Positions 8,331 to 17,211 are shown, numbered from the stretch's first letter. The stretch: 64,000 nt of DNA from UBA1724 sp963611685 (GCA_963611685.1 CAVDSU010000001.1:1-64000); one strand, 5' to 3'. A program made the numbers and translations. The notes: generated by a model from the letters alone, not told the origin.

Positions 8331-8331
8331 C

Positions 8332-9243
8332 ATGAAGAATCCCGGTTGGGTGGACCTGCAGGTCAATGGCCACCACGGCGTTGACTTCAATAGCCCCGAG
8401 CTAACGGAGGAGCAATTCCTCCGGGCGGCCGAGGAGCTCTTTTCGGCGGGGACGGCGCTCTTTCTGCCGACCCTGACCACCCAGTCCATGGAGCTCTACC
8501 GCCGGAATGCGGCGGTGATCCGCCGCGCAGTAGCGCGGGGTCATCTGGAGTCGATGGTGCCGGGCTTGCATCTGGAGGGCCCCTTCCTTTCTGGACGGGG
8601 CATCGGCTCCCACAATCCGGAGTGGCTCCAGACGCCCACGCCGGAAAAGATCCGGGAGCTCCACGAGGCCACGGGCGGCTTTCTCCGGCTGCTGACCATG
8701 AGCGCGGAGTCCCCCCATCTTGCGGAGGGCATCCAAGCCGCCAGAGAGCTGGGGATCGTGGTCTCCGTGGGGCACCATCTTGCCGGATACGCGCAGGTCC
8801 GTTCCGCAGCAGACGCCGGCGCGCAATGCCTGACGCATCTGGGGAACGCCTGTCCCAACCTGGTGGGCCGCCACGAGAATCCGCTGCTTGCCGGATTGGC
8901 GGAGGACCGCCTCACGGCGCTCATCATCACGGACGGACACCACCTGCCCCCGGAACTCATCAAGATCATCCTGCGCGTCAAGGGGCCCGACAAGACCATC
9001 GTCACCAGCGACGCCAGCGACGCCACGGGAATGCCTCCGGGACCCGTCCACATTTTGGGAAACGACGCCATCCTCACTGCAGACAGGAGGCTCTACAATC
9101 CCGAAAAGCAGTGTCTGGTTGCCGCGGCCTCCACCCTGCAACAATGCATGGCATTCCTGGAATCGCTGGGGCTCCTGACAGAGGAGGAGCTCCTCAAGGT
9201 CGGGCGCACCAATGCGCTGAAGCTATTAGGATTGGGGGGCTAG
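8332..9243 (+). CDS. nagA: N-acetylglucosamine-6-phosphate deacetylase-like amidohydrolase
   Basis: Removes acetate from N-acetylglucosamine 6-phosphate ahead of NagB. Motifs of the NagA amidohydrolase barrel are in order: WVDLQVNGHHGVDF (residues 5-18), GLHLEGPF (about 77-84, metal Glu), SVGHH (about 144-148, metal His), THLGNA (about 165-170; HLFNAM in most NagA), DGHH and TSDASDATGM (the catalytic Asp). At 303 residues it lacks most of the N-terminal beta-sandwich of the 380-residue enzymes and starts directly on the barrel; the ATG at 8332 has AGGAAAA 10 bp upstream, so the short form looks genuine. The altered HLGNA and GHH contexts leave open a related amino-sugar substrate. Confidence 0.85.
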   Translation: MKNPGWVDLQVNGHHGVDFNSPELTEEQFLRAAEELFSAGTALFLPTLTTQSMELYRRNAAVIRRAVARGHLESMVPGLHLEGPFLSGRGIGSHNPEWLQTPTPEKIRELHEATGGFLRLLTMSAESPHLAEGIQAARELGIVVSVGHHLAGYAQVRSAADAGAQCLTHLGNACPNLVGRHENPLLAGLAEDRLTALIITDGHHLPPELIKIILRVKGPDKTIVTSDASDATGMPPGPVHILGNDAILTADRRLYNPEKQCLVAAASTLQQCMAFLESLGLLTEEELLKVGRTNALKLLGLGG

Positions 9244-9247
9244 CGCC

Positions 9248-10237
9248 ATGTCCTTGAAATTCGCCTTTGCGGGCTTCCGCCACCCCCATGCCTTCGCGCT
9301 CCTGGAGCGAGTCCGCGCCACCCCCGGCGCACAGATCGTGGGCGCCTGGGAACCCGATGAGGCCTCGCGCATTGCGGCGAAGGCGCGCGGCATGGCGTGC
9401 GAGTGCCCGTCCCTGGAGGCGTTGCTATTCGACACTGGCTGCGATGTGGTAGTCGTCGGCGACGCCTACGGCCGCAGGGAGGCGGAAGTGCTCCAGGCGC
9501 TCCGCGCGGGGAAGCACGTCCTCTCCGACAAGCCCTTCTGCACCACGCAGGAGGGCCTGGATGCCATCCGCACGGAATGCGCCCGTCCCCATGCCCCCTG
9601 TCTGGGATGCATGTTCGACCTGGGGACCACACCCGCCATGGCGACGGCGCGCTCCCTCGTGGCGCAGGGGCAGCTCGGCGAGCTGCAGTCGATCCAGTTC
9701 AACGGAATGCATCCGCTCAACTACCACGACGGTCGGCCCGACTGGTATTTTGAGGCGGGGCTCCATGGCGGGACCCTCAACGACCTGGCAAGCCATGCCT
9801 TTGATTACCTGCCTCGGCTGGCAAACTCCCCCGTGGCAAAAATCCTCTTCGCCCATGCCGACAACGTGGGCTTCCCCCAATGCCCGCACTTCCAGAATGT
9901 GGCGCAGGTCGTATTTCAGCTAGAAGACGGCGCCGTCGTGTCCGGTGACGTCTCCTACACCGCCCCCAAGGGCACTGCCTTCACCCTGCCCTCCTATTGG
10001 CGCTTCGTCGTCACCGGCACAAGGGGCTGGATGGAATTCGCCTACGGAAGCAGCGACCTCCTCCTGGCGACTGCCCAGGACAAGTCACCCCAGAAAATCC
10101 CCCTCGACCCTCCCGCAAAAGACTACTTCGACGGCTTCCTGGACGCGATTGCCGGACGACCCACGGAATTCTCCACGCAACGACACCTGACGACCGCAGC
10201 GTGGTGCCTAAAAGCGCAGGACGCCAGCAACAAATAG
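9248..10237 (+). CDS. Gfo/Idh/MocA family oxidoreductase (third of three)
   Basis: A 329-residue oxidoreductase starting LKFAFAGFRHPHAFALLERV (residues 3-22), where GFRHPHA replaces GxGxxG, and using DKP (SDKPFCT, about 96-102) instead of EKP. The central domain has YHDGRPDWYFEAGLHGGTLND (about 158-178, shown in part here as GRPDWYFEAG) and DLASHAFDYL, which carries the probable catalytic His. This wording groups with unassigned sugar dehydrogenases of Firmicutes and PVC genomes. It is the last gene of the nagBA run, 4 bp after nagA, and is followed by a bidirectional terminator. Three divergent paralogues in one operon suggest successive redox steps or distinct amino-sugar substrates. Confidence 0.85.
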   Translation: MSLKFAFAGFRHPHAFALLERVRATPGAQIVGAWEPDEASRIAAKARGMACECPSLEALLFDTGCDVVVVGDAYGRREAEVLQALRAGKHVLSDKPFCTTQEGLDAIRTECARPHAPCLGCMFDLGTTPAMATARSLVAQGQLGELQSIQFNGMHPLNYHDGRPDWYFEAGLHGGTLNDLASHAFDYLPRLANSPVAKILFAHADNVGFPQCPHFQNVAQVVFQLEDGAVVSGDVSYTAPKGTAFTLPSYWRFVVTGTRGWMEFAYGSSDLLLATAQDKSPQKIPLDPPAKDYFDGFLDAIAGRPTEFSTQRHLTTAAWCLKAQDASNK

Positions 10238-10265
10238 GTGGTTCACTCCTTCCCTTTGAAAAACC

Positions 10266-10305
10266 AAAAGGCTCCTCGGCATTCTCTCTGCCGGGGAGCC
10301 TTTTT
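10266..10305. terminator. Bidirectional intrinsic terminator
   Basis: A 16-bp stem (10266-10281 with 10289-10304, one T-G pair), loop TTCTCTC, flanked by AAAA on the left and TTTTT on the right. It sits between the convergent oxidoreductase operon and pseudopilin gene and can serve both. Confidence 0.93.
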
Positions 10306-10326
10306 CGCATGCGCCGATATCTGGCG

Positions 10327-11070
10327 CTAGTCAACTGCGTTGATCCAGCCGTTCTGCTCGCCGATGTAGATGGGTCGGAAGTAGCGGCTCTTGTGGCAAT
10401 TGTAGTTTTCGTCGAACTTGCCCTTATTGAGACTGCTCACGGAGTAGTCGGGGAGCAGCACATTGCAGAAGCCCTCGTGGCGGCGGGAGAGTGCGTAGAA
10501 TGCGGTGGCGCTGTCTTCGCGGCACAGGACATTCCAGCCGGAGAAGAGGAAGGTGCAGTCCCAGGTGACGGTGGTGGAGATGGTGTCCGCGCCGTCAGCA
10601 AGGAGCACGGGCGTCTCGCCGTTCTTGCAGACGCGGCTGAGGGAGCTGATGGTCTGGGGCTCCGGATGGGCGATGTTGCCGCTGTGGTCAAAGCCCAGCA
10701 GGCGGTAGTGGAAGGAGTATCCGACGCTCTTCGAGATGTCGTCGTTGGTGGGATTCGAACTTTTGTACAGGTTCTGCTTCTTGTCGGCGGGGCAGAGGAA
10801 GAGCTTCATGCTCACGTTGTCGTTCTGGATGAAGTAGCGCGCCCAGAAGGTATTTCCCAGCGACGTGGGAAAGTAGCAGGTGGGGAAGTAGTCGTCGTTG
10901 TCGTTGTTGTAGAGGGCAGTGTACAGTCCGATCTGCTTGATGTTGTTCACGCAGCTGACTGCCCGCGCCTTGGCACGCGCCTTGGAAAGCGCAGGAAGAA
11001 GCATCGCCGCCAAAATCGCAATAATGGCAATGACAACCAAAAGCTCAATCAAGGTAAACGATTTCCGCAT
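10327..11070 (-). CDS. Type II secretion-like pseudopilin (prepilin N-terminal methylation domain)
   Basis: Secreted/inner-membrane pseudopilin of 247 residues. It opens MRKSFTLIELLVVIAIIAIL: a 4-residue basic leader, cleavage expected before Phe5 (Ser, not Gly, at -1), Glu at +5 and a 20-residue hydrophobic helix. The C-terminal half has paired Cys residues and RRHEGFCNVLLPDYSV (about 205-220), a degenerate form of the RHxGGxNVLFxDGHV motif that is typical of expanded pseudopilin families in Lentisphaerae and Planctomycetes. GGGAG stands 4 bp before the ATG. No pilus or secretin genes are adjacent, which is usual for these orphan pseudopilins. Its upstream region carries a good promoter and a striking symmetric repeat array. 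Confidence 0.92.
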   Translation of the reverse strand: MRKSFTLIELLVVIAIIAILAAMLLPALSKARAKARAVSCVNNIKQIGLYTALYNNDNDDYFPTCYFPTSLGNTFWARYFIQNDNVSMKLFLCPADKKQNLYKSSNPTNDDISKSVGYSFHYRLLGFDHSGNIAHPEPQTISSLSRVCKNGETPVLLADGADTISTTVTWDCTFLFSGWNVLCREDSATAFYALSRRHEGFCNVLLPDYSVSSLNKGKFDENYNCHKSRYFRPIYIGEQNGWINAVD

Positions 11071-11150
11071 GGGACTCCCTTTCTGGTTTGTGTGGGTTTT
11101 CTATGGATACTGAAACAGAATAACACGGCAATCCAAAGGATCTTAAACAG

Positions 11151-11179
11151 AGTATACACACAAAAGACTCAGAACGCAA
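11151..11179 (-). promoter_or_regulatory. Sigma-70-type promoter of the pseudopilin gene
   Basis: Reading leftward: TTGCGT (11179-11174), 17-bp spacer, TATACT (11156-11151), giving an untranslated leader of roughly 75 bases before the ATG at 11070. Confidence 0.6.
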
Positions 11180-11202
11180 GCCCCCCGGCATATAAAAATC
11201 CT

Positions 11203-11280
11203 GACAATTCCCCTCCCAATAAACAGACAATTCACGACAATTTCCAACAACCACACCGTTCGGAATTGTCAAAAATTGTC
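11203..11280. promoter_or_regulatory. Array of five GACAATT half-sites with two-fold symmetry
   Basis: GACAATT occurs at 11203-11209, 11226-11232 and 11236-11242, and its complement AATTGTC at 11264-11270 and 11274-11280. The four inner copies form direct pairs exactly 10 bp apart that face each other across a 21-bp centre, so 11226-11280 is one large palindrome with helical phasing. It lies about 50-100 bp upstream of the pseudopilin -35. This is the layout of a cooperative activator or repressor site; the binding protein is unknown. Confidence 0.65.
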
Positions 11281-11361
11281 AAAAAAAATATTTGAGGATT
11301 TCCTCCACCGGGGAGTCCCTCCTTCTCCTTCTCTCCGGCAGAGCGGCAAGGCTTGTTTTTT

Positions 11362-12024
11362 TTACTTTTCCGTCTTCAATCCGAGGGCGTCTGCGGGGAA
11401 CTGTGACCAGTCGGTCATGGACCAGTTTGCGAGAGACTGGATTTCCTCCCAGTTTTCCTTATCGGAGTCGTCGTAGATTGCGAGGACGGGGATATTGTCC
11501 TTCCGTGCGGAGCGGATGGCGTGGAGTGCGTCTTCGACGACGACGGCCTGGTCGGCGGAGATCTGTTCCTTTTCCAGGAGAGTCTGGAAGAACGCGGGGT
11601 TATCCTTCGAGATGCCGAGTTCCGTGCAGGTATAGATTTTCTGGAAGAAGTGCTGGATTCCGGTGCGTTGGAAGGCGGCGGAGGCCAATTCGCGGTCGGA
11701 GGCGGTAGCGACGACGCAGGGGCAGTGGTTATTGGCCAGGCACTGGAGTGCCTCGATGACTCCGGGCTTTGCGGGCGCCTTGTCGGTATAGAATCCGCGT
11801 GCCATGTCATCGAGGGCGTGGACGATTTGGGGAACGGATTCGGTGAAGCCGTATTCCCGTTCGAACATCTCGGCGGCCTCGATCATGGAGAGCGCGATGA
11901 GGTGTTGGCGGAATCCGGGCTTGGGCTCCTTTCCGTGGAGGCGCAGGAAGTCCTCTCCCAGCGTTTCCCAGAGCGGCATGGTATCCAGGAGCGTGCCGTC
12001 CATATCGAAGATGAAGTGTCTCAT
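11362..12024 (-). CDS. HAD-superfamily phosphatase / beta-phosphoglucomutase-like
   Basis: A 220-residue HAD hydrolase. Motif I is FIFDMDGTLLDT (residues 4-15, with both catalytic Asp residues), motif II is VVATASDRE (about 112-120), motif III Lys is in ISKDNPAFF (about 146-154), and motif IV is VVVEDALHAI (about 170-179). The helical cap lies between residues 16 and 85, the arrangement of phosphoglycolate phosphatase and beta-phosphoglucomutase relatives. Its ATG overlaps the TGA of the debranching-enzyme gene (ATGA at 12021-12024), so translation is probably coupled and the product may act on a glucose phosphate arising from glycogen or maltooligosaccharide breakdown. Substrate unassigned. 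Confidence 0.87.
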   Translation of the reverse strand: MRHFIFDMDGTLLDTMPLWETLGEDFLRLHGKEPKPGFRQHLIALSMIEAAEMFEREYGFTESVPQIVHALDDMARGFYTDKAPAKPGVIEALQCLANNHCPCVVATASDRELASAAFQRTGIQHFFQKIYTCTELGISKDNPAFFQTLLEKEQISADQAVVVEDALHAIRSARKDNIPVLAIYDDSDKENWEEIQSLANWSMTDWSQFPADALGLKTEK

Positions 12025-15000
12025 TTGTCGTATTCCTCGAGAATTTTGACGAGGCGGAATGCCTCGGTGGCGCTCCAGGCCTGTGCGCAGCAGCCGCGGG
12101 TGTCGTGGGGGGAATCGCCGTCCAGGATTTCGGGGAGGTGTCCCAGGCATCCGCGTCGCAGGAGCTGTCCGGTTCCCTGGAGGAGTGCGTGGACGGCGGG
12201 TGCGGCGGGCTTTCCATAGGTCTGGAGGAGCGCCTCGCAGAAGGAGGGCATGACCCACGGCCAGGCGGTGCCGTTGTGGTAGGCGGGCTTTCGGCGGGTA
12301 TCCTCGTCGCCCTTGTATTCGCCCCAGTAGGGGTATGAGGGGTTATTGAGGAGGGAGCCGTCCTTGTAGATGGGCAGAAGGACCTCCACGCGCTGGTCGG
12401 CCAGCGTGCGGATGGCGCCGGGGGTCAGGAGGTGTCCGGCGGCAGCCAGGGCATTTCTGCGGAGTTCGGGATCCGTGACCAACCCGGGGGCGGTGAGCGC
12501 GAAGAGCTGGTTAGGTCGGCAGGCATCGTCCTTCACGGCCTTTGCCGCGGGGGTCCCGGGATTGGCGTGGAGGCAGTCGGAGAGGCCCACATTTCTGCGC
12601 GAGGGATAGAGTTCGTTCACCGAAGCGCGGACCTTCTCCGCCAGAGCGGCGTAGGGCTTCTCGCCCGTGGTTTCGGCGAGGAAGCAGAGAGTCTGATACC
12701 AGAGCGCCTGGATTTCGATGGGGTATCCCTGCCGCGGGGTTCCTGCCGGGAAATTGGTGTCCATCCAAGTGAAGTGCGAGGGGCTGAAGATCAGTCCGGA
12801 CTCGGCGTCCATGCAGATGCCATTGGGGGTGCCCTTCTGGTAGTGTTCCGCAATGGACTCCACCACCTGGAGCATGGTGCGTTTTCCGCAGGGGAGCGCC
12901 AGCACCTCCGCCAGCGCGTCGTGTCCCGCCCAGCGGCCGTATTCCCGGAGGGCGACGACGAACCAGAGGGAGGCGTCCACGGTATCGCGGTTGGAGACAT
13001 TCGCGCCGGCGATCATGTTGGGCAGGGTGCCCTTCTCCTCGTAGGTCGCGAACTCCTGGAGGATATCCTGGCAGTCCTGGAAGCGTCCGTCCGCCAGCAG
13101 TCCGCGAATGCAGATGAGCGTATCGCGTCCCCAATCCAGGAACCAGGGGTATCCGGCGATGACCGTCTTGCGGCTGCCGCGGCGCACCACGAAGGCGTCC
13201 ATGGCTTCCCGAAGCACCTGTTCCAGGGGCAGCTGCACTCCGGGTTCATGGAAGGAGAGCCCGTGTGCGGGCTCGACGGGCGGGGTCATGGCGGGCTTCT
13301 TCGGCTCGAGGACCGCGAACTCCAGCACCGCGGTCTCGCCGCGCTTGAGTTGGAGGCGGAAGTGTCCGGGGCAGTAGAGATCGTGGTTGGCGCGCAATCC
13401 CCGCTCCGCCTCCATGGCGTTATGGAGATTGTAGGTCCATTCGCCGTCGTTGAGGAAGACGCCGCGGCTGGCGCGGGCCTCCAGGCGGTTTCCGCTTTCC
13501 AGGGCGAAGGCGAAGCCGTTTTCGAAGGGGGTGACGCGCCGGGGGAAGGAGCGTTCTGCGCCCTGGTACGCCAGCGTGGGATTGTGGTTGCAGCAGTCAT
13601 CCACATCGGGCTTCAGAATGAGCGTGACGGGCGCATTGGCATCCAGGGCAGGCAGTTCCAGGTCCTCGGGGGGCGGGCAGCGCGTGAAGATGAGCCGTCC
13701 GCGGTTTTCCTCGGCCTCCAGCTCGTAGCGGATGGCGAGGTATGCATTTCCGCCCATGCCGGAGGGAACGACGAAGTGCCAGGAGGCGGCATTTTTTCCG
13801 GGGACCGCGAAATCCGTCTGGCACTTCGCGCTGATTTCCTGGGCGTAGTCGTGGTAGATCAGCCAGGCGCGGACGCGGGAGAGGACGGTAGTGCGGTCGG
13901 AGGGCAGCGCGGGATTCTGGTTGGCCGCCAGGAGGGCGTCGTATTGCCCCTCCAGGTTGCCCCACATTCCGCGAACCAGTCCATAGCTGCCACGGGAATT
14001 CGTGGCCAGGGCGCAATGGCGGCGCGTCAGATTCTTCTGGATGATGCGCCGCAAGACATTCACCTGGGCGGTCTCGGGGAAGACCTGCGCCCGCACATCG
14101 AAGCGCCGGACATACCCGGCATTCCCGTAGGCCACCAGATGGAGATTTGCGACCACGGGGTGTGTGATGCGGTGTTCCAGGGGCATCAGGAAAGCGAAGT
14201 GCCGGCCGTCTGCCATGGGGATGGAGTGGAACTTGCAATGGACCACGCCGGACATGTCGACCTGTCCCTGGAAGGGCGTGTCGTGCCGGATGAGCAGGTA
14301 GTGGTCCACGGGCACCACGATGTCGCGGCGGCCGTCATTCTCGGGGGCCCACTCCGCCAAAGGCACGTAGTTCCGGGAATTCCCCGCCAAGTCCGCAAAG
14401 AATTTCGCGGGATCCTGGAAGAGCGCATACGCCTGGTCCTCCAGCGGGAGGCCCTCCAGATCGCCCATGCCATTGAGGGAGACGCGGAGACGCAGGACGG
14501 TGGCGAGCAGCTGCTGCCGTGCCACGGCGTCGTAGGGCTCTTTCGGGAGCGCCTGCCGTCCGGGATTGCAGAGGCAGAGGACCTGCCCCGCCTTCAGGGG
14601 GATGCGGTAGAGGCACTCTTCGCGGACGGCGGGGATGGCGCGTCCGGAGAGCAGATCCACGGGGCGGCTTCCGGGATCGAACTCCTGGAAGTGCCATTGG
14701 TATTCGGCGGTCTCGTCCGTCTTGGGATTGGCCACCACCAGCACCGAGTGTTCGCGGTCGCCGCGGGGTTCCCGCAGCAGTCCCACTGCGCTTCCGCCGG
14801 AGCCGTAGGGCACCCGGAGTCGTGCATCGGCGCGGAAGGCGGGGTGGCTCTTCATGAGGGCGTTGAGGGAAGACAGGAGCGGCACCATGTTGTCGGGATC
14901 GCCCCAGTTCAGGGAGCGTGCGCCATGGACATCGATCTTCTCGGTGGCATACCACTCCACGCCGTTGGCGATGCCGAAGCATCCCGCGGGGGAGAAGAGT

Positions 15001-16322
15001 GCGCAGAGAGTCACGCGGAGTCGCGCCCACTCCTTGGAGCGTGCAGCCAGCCGGTCGTTGTCGTGGGTTTCGGCAAAGTGCACCAATGCCCCATAGGAAG
15101 AGGAGTAGTTGGAGGAGAATTCCAGATAGCGCCCCATCTCCTGTGCGCCGTAGTTCTGGAAGAGCTCGGAGTATGCCCAATCCAAGTCGGCCTCCTCCAA
15201 AAGATGCGTGGTGGCGTCCTGTCCGCCGCCCAGGCCCTCCAGGAAAAAGACCGTGTCGGGGAATTGCTGGCGCACCTTCGCCACGATGTATTTCCAGACG
15301 GGGACGGGCACCATGTAGCCCGCGTCGCAGCGGAAGCCATCCACGCCATTGCGGCACCAATGCAGGAAGATCTCCGCCAGGCGAATCCAGAGCTCCTTCC
15401 GGGAGAAGTCCAGCTTGCAGAGGTCCGCCCAGACCACGCCCCAGGCGCCGGGGGACTGGAAGGAGCCATCGGGATTGCGGGCGAACCACTCGGGGTGGTG
15501 GGACTGCAGGACGCTGGCCCATCCGGTGTGGTCGATGGGCAGATCCAGGAAGACCATGGCGCCGCGGGCGTGTACCTGGTCCACCAGCTGCAGGAACTGT
15601 TCCAGGGGGGTGGTGCGCTGGTCGAACTCGGCCATGGAGGCGTCCACGTCATAGAAGTCCAGGGGAGCGAAGGGGCTCCCGAAGCGTCCCATTCGCGCGA
15701 AGGTCGTGGGGACGGGATGGACGGGCAGGAACTGGAGGATCCGGAAGCCCATCTGCCCCAGAATGAAATCGAGCTTGCTCTGGAGGGCGCGGAAGGTCCC
15801 GGAGGGCGGAATCACGGTGTAGCTCGCCTGGTCCAGTGCCTGCGCGGCATTCTGCTCGGCGTCGGTGAGCGCCTTTCCGGAGATATTTGCGCCGAATTGC
15901 CGGACGAAGGCGTTATAGATCGTGTTTCCGGCTGCGCAGAGCTCGGAAATCACCTTCACGGAGGCATTCTCGCCGCGGGGCCAGAGGACCTCGCCAGTGC
16001 TCTCCTCCATGAAAAAGCATACGTAGGAGAAGACGCCGACCTCCACGAGCGGGAGGCGGATTTCATACTGCGTGGCGCCCGTCTGGCGCATGGGGAGATC
16101 CCGCCAGTCGCGTCCCAGGGGCGCCTGGCCCATCTCTACCTCCTGCACGATCTCCTGGCGCTGGATTTCGCCGTTGCCCAAGTTTGTGCGCACGAAGGCG
16201 GAGCCGCGGCAGGGTCGGTTCAGGGTGAGGGTGATCCGGAGGCTATCGCCCACATGGCGGACCTTCCGGTCGTGGGGCGCGGGATGCTGCTCCAGCACGG
16301 GAGCGGTGGAGGCGGAAAACAT
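12021..16322 (-). CDS. GH13 alpha-amylase/4-alpha-glucanotransferase fused to amylo-alpha-1,6-glucosidase (debranching enzyme)
   Basis: A 1433-residue predicted glycogen-debranching enzyme. Residues 1-125 look like a beta-sandwich carbohydrate module. A GH13 barrel follows: FLPVHPVP (about 198-205), VFLDLPIDHTG (258-268), DGFRCDAG (328-335, nucleophile Asp333), FFLEGLGG (acid Glu362) and ETHDND (Asp421). A long middle region (about 600-1050) of unclear fold leads to a GDE C-terminal (GH133) domain with YPWFLDWGRDT and GHLPEILDGD (about 1090-1430), the amylo-1,6-glucosidase half. This mirrors the two-activity layout of eukaryotic debranching enzymes. No signal peptide, so cytosolic. It overlaps a HAD phosphatase by 4 bp. 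A very long antisense frame is a codon-bias shadow. All GH13 catalytic residues are kept. Confidence 0.9.
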   Translation of the reverse strand: MFSASTAPVLEQHPAPHDRKVRHVGDSLRITLTLNRPCRGSAFVRTNLGNGEIQRQEIVQEVEMGQAPLGRDWRDLPMRQTGATQYEIRLPLVEVGVFSYVCFFMEESTGEVLWPRGENASVKVISELCAAGNTIYNAFVRQFGANISGKALTDAEQNAAQALDQASYTVIPPSGTFRALQSKLDFILGQMGFRILQFLPVHPVPTTFARMGRFGSPFAPLDFYDVDASMAEFDQRTTPLEQFLQLVDQVHARGAMVFLDLPIDHTGWASVLQSHHPEWFARNPDGSFQSPGAWGVVWADLCKLDFSRKELWIRLAEIFLHWCRNGVDGFRCDAGYMVPVPVWKYIVAKVRQQFPDTVFFLEGLGGGQDATTHLLEEADLDWAYSELFQNYGAQEMGRYLEFSSNYSSSYGALVHFAETHDNDRLAARSKEWARLRVTLCALFSPAGCFGIANGVEWYATEKIDVHGARSLNWGDPDNMVPLLSSLNALMKSHPAFRADARLRVPYGSGGSAVGLLREPRGDREHSVLVVANPKTDETAEYQWHFQEFDPGSRPVDLLSGRAIPAVREECLYRIPLKAGQVLCLCNPGRQALPKEPYDAVARQQLLATVLRLRVSLNGMGDLEGLPLEDQAYALFQDPAKFFADLAGNSRNYVPLAEWAPENDGRRDIVVPVDHYLLIRHDTPFQGQVDMSGVVHCKFHSIPMADGRHFAFLMPLEHRITHPVVANLHLVAYGNAGYVRRFDVRAQVFPETAQVNVLRRIIQKNLTRRHCALATNSRGSYGLVRGMWGNLEGQYDALLAANQNPALPSDRTTVLSRVRAWLIYHDYAQEISAKCQTDFAVPGKNAASWHFVVPSGMGGNAYLAIRYELEAEENRGRLIFTRCPPPEDLELPALDANAPVTLILKPDVDDCCNHNPTLAYQGAERSFPRRVTPFENGFAFALESGNRLEARASRGVFLNDGEWTYNLHNAMEAERGLRANHDLYCPGHFRLQLKRGETAVLEFAVLEPKKPAMTPPVEPAHGLSFHEPGVQLPLEQVLREAMDAFVVRRGSRKTVIAGYPWFLDWGRDTLICIRGLLADGRFQDCQDILQEFATYEEKGTLPNMIAGANVSNRDTVDASLWFVVALREYGRWAGHDALAEVLALPCGKRTMLQVVESIAEHYQKGTPNGICMDAESGLIFSPSHFTWMDTNFPAGTPRQGYPIEIQALWYQTLCFLAETTGEKPYAALAEKVRASVNELYPSRRNVGLSDCLHANPGTPAAKAVKDDACRPNQLFALTAPGLVTDPELRRNALAAAGHLLTPGAIRTLADQRVEVLLPIYKDGSLLNNPSYPYWGEYKGDEDTRRKPAYHNGTAWPWVMPSFCEALLQTYGKPAAPAVHALLQGTGQLLRRGCLGHLPEILDGDSPHDTRGCCAQAWSATEAFRLVKILEEYDK

Positions 16323-16445
16323 AAAGGCAGTATGGGGAGTAGAGAGTGGATTTTTTAAGAAAGAAGGAGGGAGAAGTGGGAGGGGACGATATCGTGTCCT
16401 GCCTCTCCGCCTCTCCCTCCTGTCTGCGAGCGATCTACCGCCCAG

Positions 16446-17126
16446 TTAGTCTAGATTGACTCTCTTGTGCTTAACCGTGATCTTTCCCTCGGAGACGGTC
16501 ACGCCATTGTCCTTCACGGAATTGTTGATGTCCGACAGAATTCCGGAGCAGGTGGAGCGAATGGGATCGGTGAGGCTCTCCCGGAGTCCCTCGGGGACGG
16601 GGAGCAGTCCGATGCGCACGCTTTCGCCGTAGAGGTTAGCGATGGCGGAGCCCACGTTGCAGTTGGCGAAGGTGACGGAGGCGGGAACGAATCCCCAGAA
16701 GGTGGTGCGCACGTAGACGGACACGGTGCCGTCCTCGTGATAGCGCGTGGAGATCTTCGAAATCTTGGGTCCCTCGCTGTCGCCGCCGGCGCGGCTGACC
16801 ATGTAGCTGCACAGGTCGGTGGCCTCCTGGTCGGTGAGCTCCACGGTAGGCGCGCCGCAGAACTTGCTCTTGGCTGCCGACTGTCCTTCCTCGGAGGTGG
16901 AGAGTGCGCCGAAGCTGGGGAAGCAGAAGCCGACGACGAAAGCCACGACCAGGACGCCGATGATGATTCCGCCCACGATGTTCTGCATGGTGGTGGCGTC
17001 CTTCTTGGTGCCCAGGTCGGCGAAGTCGTCCGGACGGATCTCGTCCAGGTTCATTCGCTCGCCGCAGCCGCGGCAGAAGACCGCGCTAAGCAGATTGTCC
17101 GTTCCACACTTGGGGCATCTAAGCAT
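16446..17126 (-). CDS. Zinc-ribbon membrane protein of unknown function
   Basis: I do not recognise the family. The 226-residue protein starts with a zinc ribbon, CPKCGTDNLLSAVFCRGCGE (residues 4-23, two CxxC pairs), then an acidic linker, one transmembrane helix (about 49-71, IVGGIIIGVLVVAFVVGFCF) and an extracytoplasmic domain of about 150 residues with four Cys. This ribbon-TM-domain layout is common for small regulatory or envelope proteins with a cytosolic ribbon. AAGGAG lies 11 bp before the ATG. It sits between nadB and the debranching-enzyme gene on the same strand, but nothing ties it functionally to either. Confidence 0.75.
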   Translation of the reverse strand: MLRCPKCGTDNLLSAVFCRGCGERMNLDEIRPDDFADLGTKKDATTMQNIVGGIIIGVLVVAFVVGFCFPSFGALSTSEEGQSAAKSKFCGAPTVELTDQEATDLCSYMVSRAGGDSEGPKISKISTRYHEDGTVSVYVRTTFWGFVPASVTFANCNVGSAIANLYGESVRIGLLPVPEGLRESLTDPIRSTCSGILSDINNSVKDNGVTVSEGKITVKHKRVNLD

Positions 17127-17211
17127 AGTTCTCTAAGCTCCTTTTTGGAAGGTAATGGTGTTTTAGGGAAGTCGGGGAATTCTTGAAAGAGGGGGGGAGA
17201 GCGCGTTTTTT

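Noticed and set aside
10748..10762. T-loop-like GGATTCGAAC as part of a tRNA
   Set aside because: It lies in the pseudopilin coding sequence and no cloverleaf with acceptor stem can be formed around it. I saw no tRNA in the window.
12432..16358. A 1308-codon frame opposite the debranching-enzyme gene
   Set aside because: Its translation is low-complexity Gly/Val/Asp/His-rich with no domain; it is the third-position GC shadow of a real gene with full catalytic motifs. The same holds for long frames opposite nadB, tkt, the acyl-CoA ligase and the MATE gene.
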